Both the position numbers and the translations under genes were made by a program. The notes beneath the pieces were generated by a model. It made no database searches and was not told the origin of the DNA. It worked only from the letters and a program-made list of their open reading frames with translations. A stretch of 64,000 nucleotides of DNA from Methylobacterium sp. J-026. GTDB taxonomy: Bacteria > Pseudomonadota > Alphaproteobacteria > Rhizobiales > Beijerinckiaceae. The DNA lies in contig NZ_JAKSYC010000327.1 of assembly GCF_022829585.1 (NCBI RefSeq), forward strand, positions 62,001 to 126,000. Direction: 5' to 3'. Positions 57,593 to 64,000 of the stretch are shown here, piece after piece. The first letter of the stretch is position 1, and every line of letters starts with the position of its first letter.

Positions 57593-58462
57593 TCAGACGG
57601 CCGCGACCTCCCGCTCGCGGAGGCCGACCTCGAGCGGTACCAGCCGCGCTGCCGCCGAAGCGCCGCCGTCCTCACGCCCGGCGACGACGCCCCGCAGGGC
57701 GGCTCGGACCTCGGCCTCCGCGGCCGCCGTGACGGCCTTCCGGTCGGTGCCCGCCTCGAAAGCGATCGGTGCACACCAGGTCACGTGCACGTCGATCGGG
57801 CCGCCCTGCATGAAGGCGGCGAGGTGCGGGGCCAAGTCCATGTCGCCGTACCAGGCGATCTCGGCGCGCTCGGAACGCACCACCGGCAGGCCGTTGCGCC
57901 GGAGATAGGCGATGGCCAGGGGCTGGAGGCGGACGCGGCCGCGCTCGGCCTCCCCCTGCAGCGCCGTGCGGGCGGCACCGACCAGCGACGAGCGGAACGG
58001 CAGGAGCCGGGTGCCGTCGCCGGTTGTGCCTTCCGCGAACAGAACGACGAGCTCACCCTCGGCCAGACGATGCCCCATCGCGGCGCTGACCGAGGCGGTC
58101 GCCCCGCGCCGTTGCCGGTCGATGAAGATCGTGCGCTGCAGCCCGGCCAAGATCCCGATCACCGGCCAGCCGGCGATCTCCGACTTCGCCACGAAGGAGA
58201 GCGGGCGGAGGGCGCCGATCACGATGATGTCGAGCCAGGAGACGTGATTGGCGAGGATGAGAGCCGCCTCGCCGGGGGCGGGCGGCATGCCGGTCTGCGT
58301 GACGCGCACCCCGAACAGGCGCAGGAAGACGCGGTGGAACAGGAGCGGCGCCAGGGTAGCCCGGCGGCCGAGCAACCGCAGCGCGATCCAATGCGACGGC
58401 GCCAGGATCGCGAGGGCGAGGGCCAGGGCCGCGACCCGATACGCGACGCCGAACCGGCTCAC
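57593..58462 (-). CDS. plsC: 1-acyl-sn-glycerol-3-phosphate acyltransferase (PlsC)
   Basis: This 289-residue membrane-associated acyltransferase has an N-terminal hydrophobic segment (VAALALALAILAPSHWIAL). Block I is ANHVSWLD (His73 and Asp78), block II is FIDRQRRGATASV, block III is LFAEGTTGDG (Glu144-Gly-Thr) and then LLPFRSSLVGAA. It converts lysophosphatidate to phosphatidate. It lies 4 bp after the rimI stop, as the last gene of tsaB-rimI-plsC. The C-terminal 40 residues are Ala/Arg-rich and less conserved. Confidence 0.93.
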   Translation of the reverse strand: MSRFGVAYRVAALALALAILAPSHWIALRLLGRRATLAPLLFHRVFLRLFGVRVTQTGMPPAPGEAALILANHVSWLDIIVIGALRPLSFVAKSEIAGWPVIGILAGLQRTIFIDRQRRGATASVSAAMGHRLAEGELVVLFAEGTTGDGTRLLPFRSSLVGAARTALQGEAERGRVRLQPLAIAYLRRNGLPVVRSERAEIAWYGDMDLAPHLAAFMQGGPIDVHVTWCAPIAFEAGTDRKAVTAAAEAEVRAALRGVVAGREDGGASAAARLVPLEVGLREREVAAV

Positions 58463-58466
58463 GGCG

Positions 58467-58982
58467 TCACAGATCGGCGCTCATCGTCAGCGCGGTCGCC
58501 CGGCTGCCGTCGGCCTTGAGGTAGTAGCCCGTGCGCGCCCCCACCTGGCGGAACCCGTGACGGGCATAGAGGCGCAGCGCCGGCGCGTTGCCCTCGTCCA
58601 CCTCAAGATGCACCCGGGCGGCCCCCGCCAGCGCGAGGCTCGACAGGTGCTCGCGCAGGAGCCGCCGGCTGTGGCCGCCGCCGCGGAGTGCGGGCGACAG
58701 CACGACCGTCAGGATCTCGGCCTCGTCGGCCGCCCGGCGCGAGAGCACGAAGCCCTGGAGTGCCCCCGCCCGCCACAGGCCGTGCGCCTGCGTCGAGCGC
58801 TCGCAAAGCATCCGCTCGAATTCGTGGGCCTCCCAGGGGCGCGCGAAGGCGGTGGCGTGCAGGCGAGCGAGGGCCGGGGCCTGCGCGGCGTCGGCGAGCG
58901 GCGCGACATAGGGCTCGGGGGTCAGCGCGTCCCACCACGCGAACCACCAGTCGAACGGCCAGAAGGGCAGGGGACGCGTCAT
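58467..58982 (-). CDS. rimI: ribosomal-protein-alanine N-acetyltransferase RimI
   Basis: This is a 171-residue GNAT protein. RLHATAFARPWEAHEFERML near residue 41 is the RimI-type N-terminus, and LTVVLSPALRGGGHSRRLLREHL is the acetyl-CoA-binding loop (R-x-x-G-x-x). VHLEVDEGNAPALRLYARHGFRQVGARTGYY completes the fold. RimI acetylates the N-terminal Ala of S18 and other proteins. The ATG complementary to 58980-58982 overlaps the tsaB stop (ATGA). An N-terminal Trp-rich extension of about 25 residues (FWPFDWWFAWWD) is unusual for the family and could contact the membrane or a partner. Confidence 0.9.
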   Translation of the reverse strand: MTRPLPFWPFDWWFAWWDALTPEPYVAPLADAAQAPALARLHATAFARPWEAHEFERMLCERSTQAHGLWRAGALQGFVLSRRAADEAEILTVVLSPALRGGGHSRRLLREHLSSLALAGAARVHLEVDEGNAPALRLYARHGFRQVGARTGYYLKADGSRATALTMSADL

Positions 58983-59662
58983 CGCCGGGCGATCCGCGCA
59001 TGGTCCTGGGGCCGCGCATCGGGGCCGCGCAGGTACATCGGACGGGGCAAGGCCTGGACCGGATTCGCCAGGAAGCCGAGGGATGCCACCGAGGCGATGT
59101 CCGGTCCCGAGACGCCGGCGACCTGCGCGCGCACGCCGCGCGCCGTCAGCGCCGCCGCCAGCAGCGGCGCGCCCGAACCGGCGATCGCCACGGGCCCGCG
59201 GCCCACCAGTCGCTCGGCGGCTGTTTCGATGCTGAGATGCGCCGGGGCTATGCCGTCGCCGGGACCCAGGGCGTGGATGTAGATCGCGCCGTGCCGGGCA
59301 TCGATCGCCGCCGCGATCGACCCCTCGACGGTATCGGCCAGCAGGGAGGTGAGCAGCGCCGACAGGGTCCCGACGCCGACCACGGGCTTGCCGGTGGCCA
59401 GCCCGATGGCGCGGGCCGCCGAGAGGCCGACGCGCAGGCCGGTATAGCTGCCGGGCCCGACCGTCACGGCGATGCGGTCGAGCGCCGCGAAACCGCCCTC
59501 CACCCGGGCAATGACCCGCTCGATCAGCGGCAGCAGCGATTCGGCATGGCCACGCGCCATCGGGAGCGACTCGGCCGAGAGGGGCGCTTCGGCATCCTCG
59601 TCCGCGACGCAGGCGGCGCAGGTATCCAGCGCTGTGTCGATGGCAAGAATACGCACGCTCAC
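58979..59662 (-). CDS. tsaB: tRNA threonylcarbamoyladenosine biosynthesis protein TsaB
   Basis: This 227-residue ASKHA-fold protein has VRILAIDTALDTCAACV, LPLIERVIARVEGGFAALDRIAVTVGPGSYTGLRVGLSAARAIGLATGKPVVGVGTL and DARHGAIYIH. It lacks the metal-binding histidines of TsaD, as TsaB does. It forms the t6A37 complex with TsaD and TsaE. The rimI start overlaps its stop, and nifU lies 215 bp upstream on the same strand. Confidence 0.94.
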   Translation of the reverse strand: MSVRILAIDTALDTCAACVADEDAEAPLSAESLPMARGHAESLLPLIERVIARVEGGFAALDRIAVTVGPGSYTGLRVGLSAARAIGLATGKPVVGVGTLSALLTSLLADTVEGSIAAAIDARHGAIYIHALGPGDGIAPAHLSIETAAERLVGRGPVAIAGSGAPLLAAALTARGVRAQVAGVSGPDIASVASLGFLANPVQALPRPMYLRGPDARPQDHARIARR

Positions 59663-59820
59663 TCCCGCGGCCGGTCCGGGCCGCCGTCGCTCCCTCCGGC
59701 CGTGGACGGCACGAAGAGCCGCCAGCGATAGAGCAAATCCGCCGCTCCGTCAGCGCCGGGGCGGGCCGGTCGCGCGCATCGCCCGCGGAGTGTTGCCGGC
59801 TTGCGCCGGTCCCGGACCAC

Positions 59821-59840
59821 CGCCGGCCCGGAGGCCGGCG
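59821..59840. other. hairpin downstream of the NifU-like gene
   Basis: CGCCGGCC (59821-59828) pairs with GGCCGGCG (59833-59840) around CGGA, 37 bp after the nifU-like stop on the minus strand. No U-run follows. It may act as a weak terminator or RNA 3' stabiliser between the NifU-like gene and tsaB. Confidence 0.4.
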
Positions 59841-59877
59841 ATCCCGGAGCTGGACGGCGCGAAGGCCCGGATGGGCC

Positions 59878-60444
59878 TCAGATCGCCTGGACCTCGCGCA
59901 CCTCCGGGAGGAAGTGCTTGAAGAGGTTCTGCACACCGTGCCGCAGCGTCGCGGTCGAGGACGGGCAGCCCGAGCAGGCACCCTTCATCTCAAGGTAGAC
60001 CACGCCTTCCTTGTAGCCGCGGAAGGTGATGTCGCCGCCGTCGCCGGCCACGGCCGGCCGCACGCGGGTCTCGAGCAGGTCCTTGATGGTCACCACGGTG
60101 TCGTGGTCGGCCTCATCGTAGAACTCGTCGCCCGCCTCGGCCTCGTCGTGGCCGCCCTCGGCCATCACGGGCGCGCCGGACTGGAAATGCTCCATGATCG
60201 CGCCGAGCACCGCGGGCTTGACCTGCGCCCAATCGGAGCCGTCCTCGGCCTTGGTGACGGAGATGAAATCGTGTCCGAAATAGACGCCGGACACGCCCGG
60301 AACCGCGAACAGAGCCGCCGCGAGGGGCGAGCGGGTGGCGGCCTCGGCGTCCCGGGCCTCGAAGGTCGATTCGGACAGGACCACGCGCCCGGGGAGGAAC
60401 TTCAGGGTCGCCGGGTTCGGCGTGGCTTCGGTCTGGATGAACAT
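59878..60444 (-). CDS. NifU-like Fe-S scaffold/carrier (NFU)
   Basis: This 188-residue protein has two domains. The N-terminal Nfu_N domain begins FIQTEATPNPATLKFLPGRVVL and includes SPLAAALFAVPGVSGVYFGHDFISVTK. The C-terminal NifU domain has VRPAVAGDGGDITFRGYKEGVVYLEMKGACSGCPSSTATLRHGVQNLF with the cluster cysteines Cys157 and Cys160. This is the alphaproteobacterial/mitochondrial NFU1 type that delivers 4Fe-4S clusters to targets. It precedes tsaB-rimI-plsC, a common alphaproteobacterial order. Confidence 0.95.
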   Translation of the reverse strand: MFIQTEATPNPATLKFLPGRVVLSESTFEARDAEAATRSPLAAALFAVPGVSGVYFGHDFISVTKAEDGSDWAQVKPAVLGAIMEHFQSGAPVMAEGGHDEAEAGDEFYDEADHDTVVTIKDLLETRVRPAVAGDGGDITFRGYKEGVVYLEMKGACSGCPSSTATLRHGVQNLFKHFLPEVREVQAI

Positions 60445-60621
60445 GGTGGACTCACTCCGCTGCGCCGGTTCAAGGCCGGCCGGGACAGGCGCCCTCAGGG
60501 CGCTGCGTTCCATGTGGACCGGCGACCGGATTTTCTCAACCTGGACCGAGGGTCTGGAGAGTGGACATTCCGCCCGGCGCGCGAGAGTGAGGTGCCGATT
60601 CGGGGCGCAGAGGAGCCGGCG

Positions 60622-61125
60622 GTGACCGTGACCGGGGATGAGACGTCCGTGCAGGATCTGCTCAAGGACCTGCGCGAGACCCAGGCCAGGCTGGAGGCGG
60701 CCCAGGCCGAAGCGGCATCCCTCAAGGTCCTGCTCGCCCTGCGTACGCACCAGTACGACCAGGCTTGGCAGGCCGGACAGCGCGCCGCGGCCGAGCTCGA
60801 CGTCGCGCGGTCCGGGGAGGTCGCCCGGACCGCGGAGCGCGCGGACGCCTGGGCCCGGGAGGCCGACCTGGCGCGCCAGCTTGACGCGGCACGGGCGGCA
60901 GCCACGTCCCTGGAGGCCGTCGCCCGGGCCGAAGCGCGTGCGGATGCCGTCCGGACCGTGCTCGGAGCGGTCCTCGCCAGCCTGCGCGCCTGGGGCCTGG
61001 ACCGTCGCCGCTTCCGAGGCCTCATCGATCAGGCCAGCCGCGAAGCACCGGACGCGGGATCCGGGGCGGAGCGGCATGCCGTTCTGCTGGCGGAGGCACG
61101 ACGCGTTCTGGGGCTGACCGAATAG
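60622..61125 (+). CDS. small coiled-coil protein (167 aa)
   Basis: This 167-residue protein starts at GTG 60622 with AGGAG at 60611-60615. Residues 5-115 are almost continuous heptads rich in Ala, Glu, Arg and Leu (LLKDLRETQARLEAAQAEAASLK.. and RQLDAARAAATSLEAVARAEARAD). A shorter helical tail LGAVLASLRAWGLDRRRFRGLID follows. There is no signal peptide or known domain. It diverges from the NifU-like gene with 177 bp between. The composition is typical of a structural or scaffolding coiled coil; function unknown. Confidence 0.55.
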   Translation: MTVTGDETSVQDLLKDLRETQARLEAAQAEAASLKVLLALRTHQYDQAWQAGQRAAAELDVARSGEVARTAERADAWAREADLARQLDAARAAATSLEAVARAEARADAVRTVLGAVLASLRAWGLDRRRFRGLIDQASREAPDAGSGAERHAVLLAEARRVLGLTE

Positions 61126-61289
61126 GCGGCGTTCGCACCGTCGCGTCCCGCTTCGCCGGCAGGTGATCCGCTGCACCGATAGTCTTGATCGCGGAACGAC
61201 GGCGTCGACGGGGAGACCAGCCGCGCGATCACGGCGTTCGCCGCGCGGACCTCGCGCGCGACACTCGGCCCGCCCCGCCGAGGGCAGGA

Positions 61290-61305
61290 TTAACGGCCCT
61301 TTAAC
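61290..61305 (+). promoter_or_regulatory. candidate CtrA-binding site (TTAA-N7-TTAAC)
   Basis: TTAA at 61290-61293 and TTAAC at 61301-61305 are separated by exactly 7 bases, a perfect match to the classical CtrA full site. It ends 46 bp before the ATG of the DUF2934 gene, overlapping where the -35/-10 region is expected. The match was made by eye. Confidence 0.55.
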
Positions 61306-61351
61306 CACGCCCTCCCATCGTCTCTCACGGGACGGACAGGAGATCGACGGC

Positions 61352-61723
61352 ATGCAGATCAGCGAGCATCAGGTGCGCGAGTGCGCCTACTTTATCTGGG
61401 AGAACGAGGGCCGCGTTCACGGTCAGGCCGCGGCGCACTGGCTCCGCGCAGAGATCGAGCTGCGCGCCAACGCCACGCTGGCGGCCGGCGCAGCCGTCCC
61501 GGCCCCGAAGGCCGCCGCGAAGGCGCCGGCGAAGGTCGCGGCGCCCAAGGGCATCGCTCAGAAGGCCGCTGCTCCGAAGGCTGCTGCATCCAAGCCTGCT
61601 GCCCCGAAGGCAGTAATTGCCAAGCCTGCGGCCCCGAAGGCCGTCCGGGCCCCCAGGGCTGCGGCGAACGCCGCCCTGGCTGCAAAGGCGAAGCCCGCCC
61701 GCGCCCCGGCCTCCATGCACTGA
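61352..61723 (+). CDS. DUF2934 protein with Ala/Lys/Pro-rich histone-H1-like tail
   Basis: This is a 123-residue protein. Residues 1-38 are a DUF2934 domain (QVRECAYFIWENEGRVHGQAAAHWLRAEIEL). The rest is a low-complexity basic tail with repeated A-P-K and K-A-A units (KAAAKAPAKVAAPKG, QKAAAPKAAASKPAAPKA and so on), like the C-terminal domain of histone H1 or bacterial Hc1/AlgP-type proteins. The tail suggests nucleic-acid binding, which is inference. The ATG at 61352 follows GGAG near 61339. A perfect CtrA-type site lies just upstream. Confidence 0.8.
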   Translation: MQISEHQVRECAYFIWENEGRVHGQAAAHWLRAEIELRANATLAAGAAVPAPKAAAKAPAKVAAPKGIAQKAAAPKAAASKPAAPKAVIAKPAAPKAVRAPRAAANAALAAKAKPARAPASMH

Positions 61724-61877
61724 CACGCCCGCGCACCGGCGCCAGGCTGACGTCCGAAGCCCGCTCCCCTACCGGGGGGCGGGCTTCTGCCGTTCCGGCA
61801 CCGGCCGACGGAACAGGTCGCCGGTCGCCCCTGTTGACGGGCCGAAAGCGGGCACCATGCGCCGCGATGAGGCGGCC

Positions 61878-62543
61878 ATGCGCGCGGCGATCTTCGACAT
61901 CGACGGGACCCTGCTCGACAGCGTCGATCTGCACGCCCGGGCCTGGGTCGAGGCCTTCGCGCATTTCGGGATCGAGACCGATCAGGCGCGGGTCCGGAGC
62001 CAGATCGGCAAGGGCGGCGGCGAGCTGATGCCGGTCTTCCTGTCGCAGGATCGGATCGAGCGGGAGGGCGAGGCGATCGAAGCCTATCGGTCCGATCTGT
62101 TCAAGCGCAGCTATCTGCCGGAGGTCCGGCCATTCCCGAGCGTCCGCCCCCTGTTCGAGCGGATCCGCGCGGACGGCCTCACGATCGCGCTGGCCTCCTC
62201 GGGCAAGCGCGCGGAGGTCGAGCGCTACACGGACATCCTGAAGATCGGCGACCTCGTCGACGTATCGACCAGCTCCGACGACGCCGAACGCTCGAAGCCG
62301 CATCCCGACATCTTCCAGGCCGCCCTGACGAAGCTCGGCGCGACAGCGTCCGACACCATCCACGTGATCGGCGACACGCCCTACGATGCCGAGGCCGCCG
62401 CGAAAGCGGGCTTGCGCACCATCGGCCTGCTCTGCGGCGGCTTTCCGGAGGCCGACCTCTCCGCCGCCGGCTGCGTGGCGATCTTCCGCGACCCGCAAGA
62501 TCTGCTCGACGGATACGCGCGCTCACCCCTCGCCGCCCGCTGA
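61878..62543 (+). CDS. HAD-superfamily phosphatase
   Basis: This 221-residue HAD hydrolase of the beta-phosphoglucomutase/phosphoglycolate phosphatase group has motif I AIFDIDGTLLDS (Asp7 nucleophile, Asp9 acid/base). A helical cap follows (about 15-85), then motif II LASSGKR, the motif III Lys in SKPHPDIF, and motif IV VIGDTPYDAEAAAKAGLRTIGL. Substrate is not evident. The start at 61878 follows GAGG at 61868-61871; ATG 61857 (7 more residues) is possible. It stands alone. Confidence 0.87.
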   Translation: MRAAIFDIDGTLLDSVDLHARAWVEAFAHFGIETDQARVRSQIGKGGGELMPVFLSQDRIEREGEAIEAYRSDLFKRSYLPEVRPFPSVRPLFERIRADGLTIALASSGKRAEVERYTDILKIGDLVDVSTSSDDAERSKPHPDIFQAALTKLGATASDTIHVIGDTPYDAEAAAKAGLRTIGLLCGGFPEADLSAAGCVAIFRDPQDLLDGYARSPLAAR

Positions 62544-62714
62544 GCGCCGGGCCGAGGATCGAAAGCATCCACAGCTTTCGTTCGGGCTGTTGCCGCGCGG
62601 TGACTCAGACCGATGCCGGCTACGTAAAACGGCGAAAAGGGCTGGTGCGGCGCGGGGGAAAGGCGTAGCGACCCGGCCGCCAATCTGGATCCTTTCGAAG
62701 GACGAGCGCCTCGC

Positions 62715-62921
62715 ATGCCCCAGACCCATCAGGCCGAGCCGGCGGCGCGTTTCATTCCCGCCGCCAAACCGCTGCCGGAGCAGATCGCTGACGCCATCGC
62801 GTGCCGGTCGACCCCGCTCAGCCACTTGTTGCGCCTGATGTCGGCGCTCCAGGCCGAAGGCGGAAACGAGGCCCTGCGCCTGCGCCTGCGTGCCCGGATC
62901 GGCGCCCCGCTCGACGCCTGA
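62715..62921 (+). CDS. small hypothetical protein (68 aa)
   Basis: This 68-residue ORF starts at ATG 62715 with a weak AAGGACGAG upstream. It is mostly helical, with PLPEQIADAIACRSTPLSHLLRLMSALQAEGGNEALRLRLRARIG, and has no signal peptide. The sequence is of globular composition rather than the Arg/Pro-rich look of shadow ORFs. No family is recognised. Confidence 0.45.
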   Translation: MPQTHQAEPAARFIPAAKPLPEQIADAIACRSTPLSHLLRLMSALQAEGGNEALRLRLRARIGAPLDA

Positions 62922-62940
62922 TCGGCTCCACGCCCGCCGT

Positions 62941-63237
62941 TCAACGGCGCCGATGGCGGCGTGAATGGCGGCGGCCCACCCGCTGAACCGGCTCGGCCGC
63001 CTGGCTGAGGCGCTTCATGCAGGCATAATAGATCTGCAGCCCGAGTTCTTCCAACTCCAGGCCGCGGGGGTTGGGTGCCACGAACACCTTCGCGCGGGCC
63101 TCAAGACGGCACGCCGCATCCTCTGGGCTGCGGATCGGCGGCTCGGCTCGACTGGGGCTCGCAGCCATCACAAGGCCGATGAGCGCCCCGAACGTCATCC
63201 CGGCGGGACTGCGCGTTCTGGCCCGGAAACTCGGCAT
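62941..63237 (-). CDS. small exported hypothetical protein
   Basis: This is about 98 residues from the ATG complementary to 63235-63237; GTG 63255 is also in frame. A signal-like N-terminus (AGMTFGALIGLVMAASPSRAEPP) precedes a mature part with ACRLEARAKVFVAPNPRGLELEELGLQIYYACMKRL and a basic His/Arg tail RVGRRHSRRHRRR. Two cysteines may pair after export. It is one of several small exported proteins at this end of the window. Function unknown. Confidence 0.45.
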   Translation of the reverse strand: MPSFRARTRSPAGMTFGALIGLVMAASPSRAEPPIRSPEDAACRLEARAKVFVAPNPRGLELEELGLQIYYACMKRLSQAAEPVQRVGRRHSRRHRRR

Positions 63238-63342
63238 ACGAACCGTGGTCCTCACTCCAGCGAGACGCCGACATAGAGCATCTCGGTCCTCAGTGAACCG
63301 TGTTCAAAATACGTGGCCGCCCGCAATCGCTGCGGGCGCCGC

Positions 63343-63624
63343 TCAGGGTACGATCCAGAGGCAGCGTCCCGCGCCGGTGATCGTCATGCACTCATAGGGC
63401 GCACCACCGATCAGCGCCCGCTGCTCCACGGAACCGATCGTGCTCCGGTCGACGCTGCGGCAGCCGGCATCGATAGCCGCGTTGCGGTCTGAGCCGGACG
63501 CCGCATCGACCCGGCGCGCCGCCAGCAGGCTGTCGCAGGCGATCGCCGTGACCTTGTCCTGCCCAAGGGCGGCGCCCGCCCACAGGATCGCGGGAACCAG
63601 CGCGAGGATCGTTCGGGAGGGCAT
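63343..63624 (-). CDS. small exported Cys-containing protein
   Basis: This 93-residue protein starts at the ATG complementary to 63622-63624. The signal peptide MPSRTILALVPAILWAGAALG is cleaved near QDKV. The mature part has four cysteines (IACDSLL, DAGCRSVD, PYECMTI and GRCLWIVP), consistent with two disulfides in a compact periplasmic domain. The frame is open upstream to 63726 but the signal peptide fixes the start. No known family. Confidence 0.55.
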   Translation of the reverse strand: MPSRTILALVPAILWAGAALGQDKVTAIACDSLLAARRVDAASGSDRNAAIDAGCRSVDRSTIGSVEQRALIGGAPYECMTITGAGRCLWIVP

Positions 63625-63876
63625 CGCGTATGCTCGCCAATATTCGGACCGCACGAATAAGTTTGGCGGGCCTGAGCGTTTGCAACACCACCGGCAAGGT
63701 TTTGGTTTCGCGAGGCCAACCTTCATCCACTTACGGTTTGGGTCGGGCGCGGATTTCGCAGTACCGCAGGGCCTATTCTGAAATGCCGCTGCGTTGAGAC
63801 GCCTGGAAACGCGACGACGCCCGCCATGGGGCGAGCGTCGTCCGGTTCAAACGGCCGTCTCGGCGGCCGCACGCCC

Positions 63877-64000
63877 TCAGCGCTTGACTTTGACCTTGGC
63901 CTTGCGCGCCGCATAGCGAGCGTCGCGCTGGGCTTTCTTGGCGGCCAGTTCCGCAGACTTGCGTTCCTGCGCGGCGGCGAGCTCCGCGGCCTCACGGGCG
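63877..64000 (-). CDS. DUF6481-like basic helical protein, C-terminal part (cut by window end)
   Basis: Reading the minus strand from base 64000 to the TGA complementary to 63877-63879 gives 40 residues with no stop. They end KSAELAAKKAQRDARYAARK followed by AKVKVKR. The Ala/Lys/Glu/Arg helix and the ARRDARYAARK-type end resemble DUF6481 proteins of Hyphomicrobiales. The start is outside the window, so identity is tentative. Coding is supported by the strongly biased amino-acid pattern. Confidence 0.55.
   Translation of the reverse strand, partial: AREAAELAAAQERKSAELAAKKAQRDARYAARKAKVKVKR

Overview
The window is GC-rich and almost entirely coding. Its gene order and content point to an alphaproteobacterium of the Hyphomicrobiales, most likely Methylobacterium or a close relative. 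This is inferred from the detached F1 operon atpHAGDC, the nifU-tsaB-rimI-plsC / miaB-phoH-ybeY-corC-lnt string, the ChvE-GguAB transporter, an HWE/HisKA_2-type kinase, DUF2934- and DUF6481-like proteins, and GC-rich palindromic intergenic repeats. There is no rRNA, CRISPR array, transposase, integrase or phage gene. The one tRNA is tRNA-Leu(TAA).

Layout. 1-2.8 kb: 3' end of an FAD monooxygenase, tRNA-Leu, a FlgC-like small protein, a DUF1275 membrane protein and two small orphan genes. 2.9-10.7 kb: AhpD-like protein, HrpB helicase, PaaI-like thioesterase, Tat-exported SMP-30-like protein, then a tightly coupled run DUF1285 / Nudix CoA pyrophosphatase / DUF6111 / CCA-adding enzyme. 10.8-16.4 kb: F1 ATP synthase operon on the minus strand, with a coiled-coil ORF between atpG and atpD and two related palindromic repeats. 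16.6-22.4 kb: two thioredoxin-fold proteins, argG, mtgA, ispA and small genes. 22.4-26.4 kb: chvE-gguA-gguB sugar ABC transporter. 26.9-34.2 kb: SDR, cNMP-patatin fusion, epoxide-hydrolase-like protein, His-rich exported protein, mutS. 34.4-36.0 kb: a LOV-domain histidine kinase with a single-domain response regulator, a putative blue-light two-component system, divergent from an AmpG-like permease.

37.6-46.8 kb: EcsC, MgtC, ilvA, dgkA, AbrB-family protein, an exported argininosuccinate-lyase-like enzyme, then divergent oxyR/katA with an OxyR-type site over the oxyR start codon. 46.9-60.4 kb (mostly minus strand): a BA14K-like protein, an overlapping chain miaB-phoH-ybeY-corC-lnt-MFS, and nifU/tsaB-rimI-plsC. 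lctP and an Ivy-like lysozyme inhibitor lie between the two halves of this string. 60.6-64 kb: small coiled-coil, DUF2934 and exported proteins, a HAD phosphatase and a truncated DUF6481-like gene at the edge.

Most of the window is core metabolism and envelope housekeeping. The more distinctive material is the LOV kinase/regulator pair, the exported lyase homologue with a substituted catalytic-region His, the repeats and extra ORF inside the atp operon, and candidate CtrA, OxyR and EcfG-type sites before small genes. All functions are read by eye from protein motifs and gene order. No similarity search was run.
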